Assembly (NCBI RefSeq): GCF_013874595.1
Contig: NZ_CP059431.1
Location: forward strand, 620,001-684,000
Origin: Flavobacterium sp. xlx-214
GTDB lineage: Bacteria; Bacteroidota; Bacteroidia; Flavobacteriales; Flavobacteriaceae
Direction: 5' to 3'
DNA length: 64,000 bases
Shown here: positions 51,659-59,849 of the stretch, in pieces
Layout of the letters: every line of letters starts with the position of its first letter
Position numbering within the stretch: position 1 is the first letter of the stretch
Made by a program: the position numbers and the translations under genes
Notes under the pieces: model-generated
The model's input: the letters and a program-made list of their open reading frames with translations, nothing else
What the model was told of the DNA's origin: nothing
Databases searched by the model: none

Positions 51659-53161
51659 TTATTCAGGTTTGGGAAGCTCAGCTTTGCTCATAATTCCTCC
51701 CAAAAGGGCTTTTGAATACATTTCATCGAATTCTTTCTCTCCGTATAACTCTCGATAATAATCTTCTATCTTTTCAATACGGATTATTTGTTCTTTAATT
51801 AGCTTATAACTTGAAACAAAATCACCATGCAATGCAACCGCCTCTTCTTTAGAAGAAAACAAAGTATATTGTACGTTTTTATCAATCCATTTAGCAAAAG
51901 GCTCGTGCGTTTTATCATTGTATGTTACTTTCAGCTTATCAAAAAATAACTTACGTGCTTTAATGTGCGCAACATAATCTTTTGAAGTATAAAAATCAAC
52001 CGCGTTTTGCTCAAACTCTTCATAGGCAGGAATCTTATTTGCTTTTTCTAACTCTTGAACTCTATCCATTTTTATCTTTTCGTTAGAAAAATCAAAAGGT
52101 AACATATCGGCTGTTTTTAAATCGCCAAAAAAGCCACCAAAAAGCACATCATTTGGTTTTAATAATTGTCCGTTAGCACTAATTTGCGTACAATTTTGCT
52201 GAAAATAAAAGATAGACTGCTCTTGCGTTTTCATATTTAAAATAGTAAAAGGCACTTCGACTTCTTTATATTCTGTAGCCAAATTAGGATTGAAAGAACC
52301 ATTAGAAAACGATTTTTTACTTACAACAGGCGTTTTACGTGTTGGTTTTTGCTTTAAACAAATTGTTGCAACTGTAGTTTCCTTATTAATAGTAAAGTAG
52401 TCTTGCGGATTTACCTTTAAACCATTAACCGCTAAAATATAATCGCTTTGATCTAAGTTTGAATCTACTAAATCTGCAAAAAAGGCAGGAGTTGATCTTT
52501 TAAATGTCGATTCTCTTTTAGCCATTGTTCTAGATGTTGGTTTTCCTATTTCATTAAACAAAGAATAACCAAAATAGTTACTGCTAACATAGTTTCCTGG
52601 GTTCAAGGTTTTGTAATTAAACTGTACCTCAAACAACTGCATATGAAATTTAATACGGTATCCCAAACTTTTATTATCTATTTCGATAGGTTTTTCGGAA
52701 TACGCCGTAAAAAGATTGCTTTTTGTATCGTAATGAAAAACTAAATCATTTTCGTTTACAATCTTGGATTTTTTGGCATTATCTGTAGTTCCTATAAAAA
52801 AATGATAAAAGGCTTTTACATATTCTTTGCGTGAGAAAACATTCTTATCAATTACCAACTCTTCCATAAAATGCTCCTCTTTCTTCAATTGAATTTTAAG
52901 ACTAGTTTCAACAGGATTGGCTACTAGAAAATAATCATAACCTTCCGCAACAACAATTAATTGATTTTTATTGTTAAACGGAATATTAATAGTAAAAACA
53001 CCATTATCATCAGTCTCTGTAGCAACAGTTGTATTGTCAAAAAAAACCGAAACTCCTTTTATTGGTTTACCTGTATCTTGAGCAACTACAGTACCTGTAA
53101 TTTTTTGTGCCGATGTTTTAACAAATATTAAAACGAAAAGTATTGTAATAAAAAACCGCAT
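51659..53161 (-). CDS. Exported protein with carboxypeptidase-regulatory-like domain
   Basis: The 500 residues have a signal peptide (MRFFITILFVLIFVKTSAQ). A carboxypeptidase-D-regulatory-like beta-sandwich follows (about residues 20-95, ITGTVVAQDTGKPIKGVSVF). A ~400-residue region of unknown function comes next, with FYHFFIGTTDNAKKSKIVNE and YFGYSLFNE. It resembles proteins seen at the outer membrane of Bacteroidota that lack a TonB barrel, and has the same plan as 3885-4997. It is separated from the B12-regulated pair upstream by a strong terminator (53168-53202), so it is not obviously part of that operon. Confidence 0.72.
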   Translation of the reverse strand: MRFFITILFVLIFVKTSAQKITGTVVAQDTGKPIKGVSVFFDNTTVATETDDNGVFTINIPFNNKNQLIVVAEGYDYFLVANPVETSLKIQLKKEEHFMEELVIDKNVFSRKEYVKAFYHFFIGTTDNAKKSKIVNENDLVFHYDTKSNLFTAYSEKPIEIDNKSLGYRIKFHMQLFEVQFNYKTLNPGNYVSSNYFGYSLFNEIGKPTSRTMAKRESTFKRSTPAFFADLVDSNLDQSDYILAVNGLKVNPQDYFTINKETTVATICLKQKPTRKTPVVSKKSFSNGSFNPNLATEYKEVEVPFTILNMKTQEQSIFYFQQNCTQISANGQLLKPNDVLFGGFFGDLKTADMLPFDFSNEKIKMDRVQELEKANKIPAYEEFEQNAVDFYTSKDYVAHIKARKLFFDKLKVTYNDKTHEPFAKWIDKNVQYTLFSSKEEAVALHGDFVSSYKLIKEQIIRIEKIEDYYRELYGEKEFDEMYSKALLGGIMSKAELPKPE

Positions 53162-53167
53162 AATAAA

Positions 53168-53202
53168 AAAAAACTATCTTAGGAGTTCCTAAGATAGTTT
53201 AA
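53168..53202 (-). terminator. Terminator of the riboswitch-controlled operon
   Basis: The perfect 12-bp arms ACTATCTTAGGA and TCCTAAGATAGT are followed by a T-run on the minus strand. Confidence 0.88.
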
Positions 53203-53229
53203 TATTAAACAAATAGGGTAACAAACAAC

Positions 53230-54483
53230 TTATTTTTTAACAAACTTTAAAGTAGCAACACCTTTGTTTGTTTGTACTTTTAAAATATAAACACCCGCTT
53301 TTAACTGAGAAACATTAAGAACATCAGCTTTAGCTTCAACTAACTTTTGACCAGAAACAGAATAAATGCTTGCCAATTTTATAGGCTCTTCTGTTTTGAT
53401 GTTTAAAACATCTGAAGTAGGATTAGGGAAGACAGAAACCGACACCATTGTTGGTTTATTTGTTGATAGATTTTTCTTAGCAGACTTATAAAAATGGTTA
53501 GGTGTAACGCCAACCGTATAAGTTTGTGATAAAGTTCCATTTTGAGTTGAATATACATAAGCACTTCCAGAGCTTACAAAGTTTTTAGCATCGGCTACAT
53601 AAACAGATCCATCAATAACATTCATACCATACATTCCCATAAAACCTGCTATTCCTGTTGAAATAAACGCAGTGCTATCAAAAGTATTCGTTGCAATTTC
53701 GTATCTGTATATATCTGCAAGAGACGACATGTATAGATAAGTTCCATCGGTATCCATGTGAAATGCTTTAATGGTAGCAGGTACAGCAGTAGTACTTGAA
53801 ACGGTATCTGTGGTTAAATCAACTTTATACAGAGACGCTGTTCCTGTTCCCCAAGGTTGAACCCCACATAACACATATAAATTATTCCCTATTACTTTTA
53901 ATTCAGAAGGAGTTGAAGCTACTTGAATTTCATCTAATTGCTGCGATGCAATATCATATACCGAAACAATATCAGCATCTTGATGTGCAATATATAACTT
54001 ACCATTAGCCTCAATAATCTTTTCAGATCCGTTAGGAATAGTAATAGTTGTTTCTATTGTATTTGTTGTTAAATCAATTACAGCTAAATAATCATCTGTT
54101 GTTGAACCCCAGCATGTAACATACGCTTTATTGTTATAAACCGCCGAATATCTAGGGTCTACTAGACCTGTTGAAATAGATGCAATATGCTGAAATGTTT
54201 TGCTATTTACGATCTTTACTTCATTTGAAATGTTTAAAACAATTATTGCTACATCTTCATACATTGTAAGACTTTGTCCTGTATCACCTAACTTCATTCC
54301 TGGATTTACCAATCCATAAATATTATTTGTTACTACATTAGTACTTGATACAAAAGAAATTGTTGAATTTCCTGAACCTGCACCACCTTCGTTCAAAACA
54401 AGTACTCCGTCTAAATATTCTGTTTGAGAAAACCCAAAAAAATTGCATAGCACTAAAGCTATTAAAAAAGTAATTTTTTTCAT
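53230..54483 (-). CDS. BtuG-like seven-bladed beta-propeller surface protein with T9SS sorting domain
   Basis: The 417 residues begin with a signal peptide (MKKITFLIALVLCNFFGFSQ). A YncE/DUF5074-type beta-propeller spans about residues 25-335, starting DGVLVLNEGGAGSGNSTISF and SLTMYEDVAIIVLNISNEV, with repeating blades such as YLAVIDLTTNTIETTI and LYKVDLTTDTV. This opening closely resembles BtuG of gut Bacteroides, a surface protein that binds vitamin B12 and passes it to BtuB. Instead of a lipobox it has a type A T9SS C-terminal domain (about 345-417, VSVFPNPTSDVLNIKT, LKAGVYILKVQT). It is second in an operon under a cobalamin riboswitch. B12 binding is inferred from context and similarity. 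Confidence 0.82.
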   Translation of the reverse strand: MKKITFLIALVLCNFFGFSQTEYLDGVLVLNEGGAGSGNSTISFVSSTNVVTNNIYGLVNPGMKLGDTGQSLTMYEDVAIIVLNISNEVKIVNSKTFQHIASISTGLVDPRYSAVYNNKAYVTCWGSTTDDYLAVIDLTTNTIETTITIPNGSEKIIEANGKLYIAHQDADIVSVYDIASQQLDEIQVASTPSELKVIGNNLYVLCGVQPWGTGTASLYKVDLTTDTVSSTTAVPATIKAFHMDTDGTYLYMSSLADIYRYEIATNTFDSTAFISTGIAGFMGMYGMNVIDGSVYVADAKNFVSSGSAYVYSTQNGTLSQTYTVGVTPNHFYKSAKKNLSTNKPTMVSVSVFPNPTSDVLNIKTEEPIKLASIYSVSGQKLVEAKADVLNVSQLKAGVYILKVQTNKGVATLKFVKK

Positions 54484-54506
54484 ATAATCTATATCATTAA
54501 AAATTA

Positions 54507-54541
54507 AGAAAGAAACAACTAGTTAATCTATGTTTCTTTCT
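54507..54541 (-). other. AT-rich hairpin between the two B12-operon genes
   Basis: On the minus strand AGAAAGAAAC pairs with GTTTCTTTCT around a 15-base loop, and AATTTTT follows. It could be a weak intra-operonic terminator or an RNA-stability element setting the ratio of the two surface proteins. Confidence 0.4.
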
Positions 54542-54556
54542 AAAACATGTTATGTG

Positions 54557-55675
54557 TTATTTCTTTATAAATTTAACTGAAGATGTTCCGTTTGTAGTTT
54601 GTAATTCTAACAAATACATTCCTGACGAAAGTGAAGCGATATTTAATACAGAAGAGGTGTTCTGAATTAACTTTTGCCCTTGCATGTTATAAATCGTAAT
54701 TTGCTTAATTGTTTCGTTTGTTAGAACATTTAACACCTCGTTTGCAGGGTTTGGATAAACAGAAAAATTAACTTTTACAATATCATTAACAGAAAGAGAA
54801 GCAGTTATTTCTTGTGGGGTAAATGGTCTTCTAGTACCAATACTTAATCCTAACCATTGATTGTTATCAAGCGTAGTTTGTGAAAAGTCTTCTTCGGCTA
54901 TCCAATTAGAAAGATCCGTTCCTTTATATGTTTGCCATGTATTGTTTGTAGTTTCAGTCTCAGTACGAGAACCAATAGTTATTGAAGACAATTCATTAGC
55001 ATTCATAACATAATCAAATCTTGCTACTTCTGTTGCAATAAGATTTAAAGCAGCTTCAGCAGTAATTGTTCCATTGTATTTAATTCCAAAAACATACGAA
55101 TCAGCATTATTAGCTGTATCTGTTCCAAAATCAACAATCACTAAACTTTGGTTTGATCCGGTACCTAACCAAGTTTTTATATCACTTACTTTATACCATT
55201 GCGAATTATAAGCAGCTACCGGTTCAGAAGGGTGAGAGAATGATGTTGAAGGTGTAAACCCATATCCGTATGATGCACCGTACCATTTTCCATCAACCAA
55301 TGGATCGTTATTTACGCCCTTGTTTGCTTTCATGTTATGAGATGCAGTGCCAGACCATGTTGACCAATAATCATCTGTTGAAGGTGCATGATGATTATAT
55401 ACTATTGAATATAAAAAACCGCTGGGAACATCAACATCCAATTTAACATCAGCGGTTGCTACATCATTCAACAAATCTTCCATTGTTAAATTTGCGCTAT
55501 CATAACGATATCCCCAAACGTAAGATGTAGGTGTATTTTCATCATTAAAGTCTAAAACTAAATAAACTGTTTTTGTGCCTGTTCCAACAAAGTATTTTAC
55601 ATCATTAGGATTAAACTGCGCTAAACCAATTTGCGAAATAAACAATAAGAAAAGGAATCTAATTCTTTTCATCAT
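54557..55675 (-). CDS. Cobalamin-riboswitch-controlled T9SS surface protein with two repeated domains
   Basis: The 372 residues begin with a signal peptide (MMKRIRFLFLLFISQIGLAQ). Two homologous domains follow, at about residues 27-143 (YFVGTGTKTVYLVLDFND, TSYVWGYRYDS, YWSTWSGTA) and 167-286 (TWLGTGSNQSLVIVDFGT, DSYVFGIKYNG, WQTYKGTDL). Each shares a GTG...VxDF...SYVxGxxY...W pattern rich in aromatic residues. A type A T9SS sorting domain (about 300-372, FSVYPNPANEVLNVLT, LSSGMYLLELQT) ends it. It is the first gene after the cobalamin riboswitch. The repeated domain is not one I can name. A role in B12 or other corrinoid capture at the cell surface is inferred only from regulation and from the BtuG-like neighbour. 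Confidence 0.78.
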   Translation of the reverse strand: MMKRIRFLFLLFISQIGLAQFNPNDVKYFVGTGTKTVYLVLDFNDENTPTSYVWGYRYDSANLTMEDLLNDVATADVKLDVDVPSGFLYSIVYNHHAPSTDDYWSTWSGTASHNMKANKGVNNDPLVDGKWYGASYGYGFTPSTSFSHPSEPVAAYNSQWYKVSDIKTWLGTGSNQSLVIVDFGTDTANNADSYVFGIKYNGTITAEAALNLIATEVARFDYVMNANELSSITIGSRTETETTNNTWQTYKGTDLSNWIAEEDFSQTTLDNNQWLGLSIGTRRPFTPQEITASLSVNDIVKVNFSVYPNPANEVLNVLTNETIKQITIYNMQGQKLIQNTSSVLNIASLSSGMYLLELQTTNGTSSVKFIKK

Positions 55676-55688
55676 ATATAAAATTTAA

Positions 55689-55773
55689 AGTTTTGTTCCC
55701 GAAACTTTATGGAATATATAGCAATGAAAAACTGTTTTGAAGATTTCCTGATCACTTTTATTCCCGAAAGTTC
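55689..55773 (-). promoter_or_regulatory. Two small hairpins with CGGGAAyA loops between riboswitch and start codon
   Basis: Reading the minus strand, ACTTT-CGGGAATA-AAAGT is followed by AAAGTTT-CGGGAACA-AAACTTT, then an AT-rich stretch and the ATG. They have the same loop sequence except for one pyrimidine. They lie in the place of the riboswitch expression platform. Confidence 0.4.
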
Positions 55774-55783
55774 ATTAATGATT

Positions 55784-55945
55784 AGGCAGGTCTCCTGGCT
55801 TGCATCTTATTGTAGGTCTTCCCAGATAATAAATCCAGTGACGTTTGTTTTTACAATAAGTTTAATAGCTTACAGTTGCGGGTACAGCTCAAGATTTGAT
55901 GTTATCTTACTTGATTCCCTTTTAAAGAACATAAATGTTCTACCA
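55784..55945 (-). promoter_or_regulatory. Cobalamin (B12) riboswitch
   Basis: On the minus strand the characteristic elements occur in order. They are GGGAATCAAGT; then GAGCTGTACCCGCAACTGTA; then GTCACTGG (the GCCACTG position); then CTGGGAAGACC; and finally the B12 box AAGCCAGGAGACCTGCC. It precedes the gene at 54557-55675 by about 110 bases, and a TACCTTTG promoter element lies just upstream. Nothing codes on either strand here, despite an accidental open frame on the + strand. Confidence 0.95.
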
Positions 55946-55954
55946 AAATCAGTG

Positions 55955-55962
55955 CAAAGGTA
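55955..55962 (-). promoter_or_regulatory. Promoter -7 element for the riboswitch transcript (TACCTTTG)
   Basis: This is an exact TAnnTTTG match on the minus strand, overlapping the end of the TonB-like gene's downstream edge and about 10-20 bases before the riboswitch. Confidence 0.6.
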
Positions 55963-55967
55963 CAAAA

Positions 55968-56387
55968 TTATTCTAATATCATGCGTATAGGTATTCTGTA
56001 ACGTACTCTTTGTGGTTCGCCATTATGTTTAAAAACTTGGTATGTGGTACTTTTTATTACTCGGACAGCTTCTGCATCGCAAACATTACATAGCTTTCTA
56101 ATTACGTGTACACTTTGTACCGATCCGTCTTTTTCAACAACAAAATCAATCAGTATTGTTCCTGTAATTTCTTCCTGTAAGGCTTCATCGGGATAATTAA
56201 ACTTGCTTGCTATGTAATTTAAGATAGAAATACCCTTACTAGTTTGCAAACCAGCGGGGTTCTCTGATACCATTTCATTGTTTGAAATTAACTGTGGGTC
56301 GTTAACATATGCCAAAGTATCTGTTGTTACTTGCGCTTTTAAAGATGGTGCACTTATAAGAACAAATAATATCACTAAAAATCTCAT
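55968..56387 (-). CDS. TonB C-terminal domain protein
   Basis: The 139 residues have a signal peptide (MRFLVILFVLISAPSLKAQ) and a TonB_C domain at about 52-138 (FNYPDEALQEEITGTILIDFVVEKDGSV, then RVRYRIPIRMIL). It lacks the N-terminal membrane anchor and the Pro-rich spacer of a true energy-transducing TonB, so it is probably a periplasmic or secreted protein using the fold for another purpose. The CNVCD motif near residue 105 offers a possible disulfide. It lies immediately upstream of the riboswitch promoter, on the same strand. Confidence 0.82.
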   Translation of the reverse strand: MRFLVILFVLISAPSLKAQVTTDTLAYVNDPQLISNNEMVSENPAGLQTSKGISILNYIASKFNYPDEALQEEITGTILIDFVVEKDGSVQSVHVIRKLCNVCDAEAVRVIKSTTYQVFKHNGEPQRVRYRIPIRMILE

Positions 56388-56409
56388 GCTTTTTTTTATA
56401 AATATAAAA

Positions 56410-56432
56410 AAAGATGCTTAAAAAAGCATCTT
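56410..56432 (-). terminator. Intrinsic terminator after the lipoprotein gene 56438-56962
   Basis: The arms AAGATGCTT and AAGCATCTT flank AAAA, with an A-run and T-run on each side. Confidence 0.75.
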
Positions 56433-56437
56433 AAAAT

Positions 56438-56962
56438 TTATTCTACTGTAAACTCTACATTTTCAATTAACGAAGTTACAGGTGCTTTAAACGATAATTT
56501 TACGGTAGTAGCTTTATCGCTGTGGTTAATCTTTAAAGTACCTTCGGTTACTTTGTAATAACCTGCTTCTCCTTTACAGTAACAATGCTTACCGTAAACC
56601 AATTTCACTTGCTCTAGATCGGTATTTTTGTACTCCTTTTTAAAAGCTTTTGCAGGTATTTCTAAAAATAATTCTTCTTTGTAAAAATCGTCTGCATAAA
56701 CATCTTTCCCTTTGTTTTTCTCAAACTCATACTTAACAACAACTGTTTCTGGATTGAAAACATCTTGCGGATACAACTCTTCAAAACCGTTTAAATTTAA
56801 GCCCTTTTCAAACTCGCGAGAAGCTGTTGTTTTTCCATTTTCAGGAGTTACTGATTTCATGGTAACTGTTTTACCTAACCAATTTGTAGCCGTAACACCT
56901 TTAGTAGTATTGCAACTAACTGCTAATGCACTTATTGCCATTAGCATGATCATTTTTTTCAT
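56438..56962 (-). CDS. Lipoprotein of unknown function
   Basis: The 174 residues have a lipoprotein signal (MKKMIMLMAISALAVS, then Cys). The mature part has a DNWLGKTVTMKSV-like beta opening (ATNWLGKTVTMKSVTPENGK) and ends KAPVTSLIENVEFTVE. It contains CYCKGEAGYYKV. No family is recognised. It lies 3 bases after pth on the same strand, so it is probably co-transcribed with it. Confidence 0.72.
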   Translation of the reverse strand: MKKMIMLMAISALAVSCNTTKGVTATNWLGKTVTMKSVTPENGKTTASREFEKGLNLNGFEELYPQDVFNPETVVVKYEFEKNKGKDVYADDFYKEELFLEIPAKAFKKEYKNTDLEQVKLVYGKHCYCKGEAGYYKVTEGTLKINHSDKATTVKLSFKAPVTSLIENVEFTVE

Positions 56963-56965
56963 ATA

Positions 56966-57589
56966 TTATTTTCCGTTATAATTATTCATTGCATTGTTTA
57001 AACCTGCCAAGGCAAATTCTTTTACCGCATTAGAAACCACCTCTAAACGTTCTTTTAAAGCTGTTGTTTCTTCATCACTCCAATCGCCTAAAACATAATC
57101 AACTTGTTGACCTTTCTTAAACGCATCCGAAATACCAAAGCGTAAACGCGGATATTCAGCACTGTTTAATATTAATTGAATATTTTTCAATCCGTTATGA
57201 CCACCATCAGATCCTTTTGCTTTTATGCGAATGGTTCCGAACGATAAATTTAAATCATCTGTAATAATTATTACGTTTTCTTTTGCAATTTTTTCTTTCT
57301 CCATCCAATATTGTACTGCCTTGCCCGATAAGTTCATGTATGTATTGGGCTTTAGCAACAACAAGGTTCTTCCTTTTACTTTAACTTCTGCCAACGATCC
57401 TAACTTAACAGTCTCAAAAGACACATCTGCTTCTTTTGCCATAAAATCAACCGCTTTAAAACCTATATTGTGACGTGTATTTACATATTCTGCACCAATA
57501 TTGCCTAAGCCTACAACTAAATACTTCTTCATAAAACCTGTTTCTATCTCTGTTTTAGGTTTACCAAACCATTTCTTAAAAAAATTCAT
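56966..57589 (-). CDS. pth: Peptidyl-tRNA hydrolase
   Basis: This enzyme recycles peptidyl-tRNAs released from stalled ribosomes. The motifs VGLGNIGAEYVNTRHNIGF (with catalytic His), KPNTYMNLSGKAV, DDLNLSFGTIRIKAKGSDGGHNGLKNI and the tail LRFGISD are diagnostic. The frame from 57589 gives 207 residues with an N-terminal extension MNFFKKWFGKPKTEIETGF before the universal MKKYLVVGLGN. Starting at the internal ATG at 57532 gives the usual ~188 residues. A TACATTTG -7 element ends three bases before the 57589 ATG. If it is real, transcription would begin around the first ATG and favour the internal start. Confidence 0.92.
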   Translation of the reverse strand: MNFFKKWFGKPKTEIETGFMKKYLVVGLGNIGAEYVNTRHNIGFKAVDFMAKEADVSFETVKLGSLAEVKVKGRTLLLLKPNTYMNLSGKAVQYWMEKEKIAKENVIIITDDLNLSFGTIRIKAKGSDGGHNGLKNIQLILNSAEYPRLRFGISDAFKKGQQVDYVLGDWSDEETTALKERLEVVSNAVKEFALAGLNNAMNNYNGK

Positions 57590-57592
57590 TGC

Positions 57593-57600
57593 AAATGTAT
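57593..57600 (-). promoter_or_regulatory. Putative -7 promoter element of pth (TACATTTG)
   Basis: This is an exact TAnnTTTG match on the minus strand that ends three bases before the upstream pth start codon. It bears on the choice between the starts at 57589 and 57532. Confidence 0.4.
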
Positions 57601-57636
57601 TAACTAATCGGTAATTTAGAAAAAACTACGCAAATT

Positions 57637-59100
57637 ATGGAAAACCTACAAATTATTTGGGATTTTACTAAAGAATGGTACTGGATACCTTTAACTTTAG
57701 TAAACGTATTTGCGTTTATTACTATTTTAATTGAAAACGGTAAGCCCGAAAAAACCATTGCTTGGCTTATGGTTATTGTTTTTTTGCCCTTTATTGGTGT
57801 TATTTTGTATTATTTCTTTGGACAGAAATTTCAGAAAGAAAAACATTTTAAAAAGTTAGATAACCGTTACAAAGCTAAGATTGAAGAACGTTGGCATGAT
57901 TTAAAACACTTTATTGCCAAAGAAATTAAACGTACCGAAACGTATGACGATCATTTAAACGATGTATTTGAGTATTTAGTGTATACTAAAAATGCCATAC
58001 CTACATCAAACAACAAAGCACAGCTGCTTATTAATGGCGAACAAAAGTTTCCTAAACTACTAGAAGATCTAAAAAACGCACAGCACCACATACATTTAGA
58101 GTATTATATTTTTGAGGAAGATGTTATTGGTACGCAAATACTCAATATTCTAGTTGATAAAGTAAAACAAGGTGTTGAAGTGCGCTTAATTATTGATGAT
58201 TTTGGAAGCGGTGCTTTAGCTAAACGTCAAAAACACTATCAAGCATTAGGTATACAGTTTGAAGTTTTCTTGCCAGTACGTTTCTCGTCTTTAGCCAATA
58301 GTAATTACCGTAACCATAGAAAAATTGTGGTTATTGATGGACTTATTGGTTATGTAGGAGGTATTAATATTTCAGATAAGTACAGTAACCCCAATAAAGA
58401 TCATTTATTTTGGCGCGATACCTCTATTCGGATAGAAGGCGATGCTACTAAAATACTACAAATGCAGTTTTGGTTGCATTGGCAAAGCATTTCTAATATT
58501 GCTTTTAATTTAAACAGTAAGTACGTACCGCCCTTAAATACTGCTTTTAAGCCTTTATCTATAACATGTGCTTTTTCATCGCCAGGCGATACACCGCCGT
58601 ATGTAATGGAATCGATGATTTTAAGTATATCGGCAGCGCAAAAAAGTATACAATTGTGCACACCTTACTTTATTCCTACTGAATCGTTTAAAACTGCTTT
58701 GCTTATTGCCGTTTCTAAAGGAGTTGATATTTCGTTAATGATTCCTGCAAAAGGCGATTCTGCTATTGTACAAGCTGCATCACTATCATTCTTAAAACCT
58801 TTTATACAACGTGGTTTAAAAGTGTATTTGTACGAAAAAGGATTTATTCACGCCAAAACCATTTGTATTGATGGTTTGTTAAGTTATGTGGGCACTACTA
58901 ATTTAGACTCGCGTAGTTTCTTGATTAACTTTGAGCTTTCGGCTGTTATTTTAGACGAAACCATTGCCCAACAACTTACCCAACAGTTTCAAGAAGATGT
59001 TTTGGTTAGTAAATTGTTTACGGTAGAAACATGGAAAAACGAAAAATGGTATTACAAAGGCTTTGCATCTATTTGTAGGTTGTTAGCACCTTTGTTATAA
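57637..59100 (+). CDS. cls: Cardiolipin synthase
   Basis: The 487 residues form a phospholipase-D-superfamily enzyme that joins two phosphatidylglycerols to give cardiolipin at the inner membrane. There are two N-terminal transmembrane helices (about residues 15-35 and 43-66). Two HKD motifs follow: NYRNHRKIVVIDGLIGYVGGINI (about 225-247) and FIHAKTICIDGLLSYVGTTNLDSRSF (about 403-428). The length matches bacterial Cls. It is divergent from pth and convergent with the lipoprotein at 59113, with no clear terminator between them. Confidence 0.95.
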   Translation: MENLQIIWDFTKEWYWIPLTLVNVFAFITILIENGKPEKTIAWLMVIVFLPFIGVILYYFFGQKFQKEKHFKKLDNRYKAKIEERWHDLKHFIAKEIKRTETYDDHLNDVFEYLVYTKNAIPTSNNKAQLLINGEQKFPKLLEDLKNAQHHIHLEYYIFEEDVIGTQILNILVDKVKQGVEVRLIIDDFGSGALAKRQKHYQALGIQFEVFLPVRFSSLANSNYRNHRKIVVIDGLIGYVGGINISDKYSNPNKDHLFWRDTSIRIEGDATKILQMQFWLHWQSISNIAFNLNSKYVPPLNTAFKPLSITCAFSSPGDTPPYVMESMILSISAAQKSIQLCTPYFIPTESFKTALLIAVSKGVDISLMIPAKGDSAIVQAASLSFLKPFIQRGLKVYLYEKGFIHAKTICIDGLLSYVGTTNLDSRSFLINFELSAVILDETIAQQLTQQFQEDVLVSKLFTVETWKNEKWYYKGFASICRLLAPLL

Positions 59101-59112
59101 AGTGTTTTGTTT

Positions 59113-59529
59113 TTATTTAACAAACAGATCATTGATAACAATTTCTAATCTATCATTTTTAAATAGTTTTCCTCCATCATTACTCCATATAACTACACCA
59201 TCATAAATAGTGTAATTTATTGTGAAATAGTTTTCTTTATTACCTTCATTAAAGCTAAGTTCAAAGAAACCATTACTTACCTTCATGTTTACATTTCCTC
59301 TATCTTCAATAGGTTCCATATAAGAAAAAGCATCTAGTATTTTACTTATTTGATTTTTATCTGTAATTGTTAATTGTTGCTTTACCAACTTTTCAAAGCT
59401 GCAATCAACTTTATTATGTATTGTAATTTCATTTACTTTAGAAGCATCAAAACTAAGTTTATTGGAATGCTCTTCTTTACAAGAAGTTGAACCTAAAACA
59501 ACTATTAAACTTAAAATAATATTTTTCAT
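59113..59529 (-). CDS. Small lipoprotein
   Basis: The 138 residues have a lipoprotein signal (MKNIILSLIVVLGSTS, then Cys-Lys). The mature domain (KVNEITIHNKVDCSFEKLVKQ, then ENYFTINYTIYDGVVIWSND) looks like a small alpha/beta fold. It ends RLEIVINDLFVK. No family is recognised, and no neighbour is within operon distance. Confidence 0.68.
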   Translation of the reverse strand: MKNIILSLIVVLGSTSCKEEHSNKLSFDASKVNEITIHNKVDCSFEKLVKQQLTITDKNQISKILDAFSYMEPIEDRGNVNMKVSNGFFELSFNEGNKENYFTINYTIYDGVVIWSNDGGKLFKNDRLEIVINDLFVK

Positions 59530-59601
59530 TCTTTACATTATCTATTTACAATCTGTAACACAAAAACGCATGATTATAAATCAGTGAGATTAGTCAAATC
59601 A

Positions 59602-59805
59602 CTAACCTTCATTAATCTTCTCCTTAATTTCAAGAATTAGAAAAATAATTCCCATAATAAGCAATACGTAAAAGGAAACATAAAGCCTAAACATAGCCGC
59701 AAACCCTGGAGAACCATCAAATTTTGGTACTTTCATTTTAATTATTCCTATTACACCTACTAAAATCATTACAATATTAATTACTATATATATCATACTA
59801 TTCAA
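59602..59805 (-). CDS. Small two-helix membrane protein
   Basis: This 67-residue protein has hydrophobic helices at about 3-22 (MIYIVINIVMILVGVIGII) and about 38-60 (LYVSFYVLLIMGIIFLIL), with a charged C-terminus EIKEKINEG. It is short but has coding-like composition and a clear start. Function is unknown. Confidence 0.5.
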   Translation of the reverse strand: MNSMIYIVINIVMILVGVIGIIKMKVPKFDGSPGFAAMFRLYVSFYVLLIMGIIFLILEIKEKINEG

Positions 59806-59849
59806 TTATCAATTGTAATGTTAACTATTTATCATTAAAATCAAACACC

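Noticed and set aside
51659..53161. Member of the B12-regulated operon
   Set aside because: A perfect 12-bp terminator stem at 53168-53202 separates it from the riboswitch-controlled pair.
55709..55990. 93-codon open frame on the + strand
   Set aside because: It lies antisense to the cobalamin riboswitch, and conserved riboswitch elements explain the sequence.
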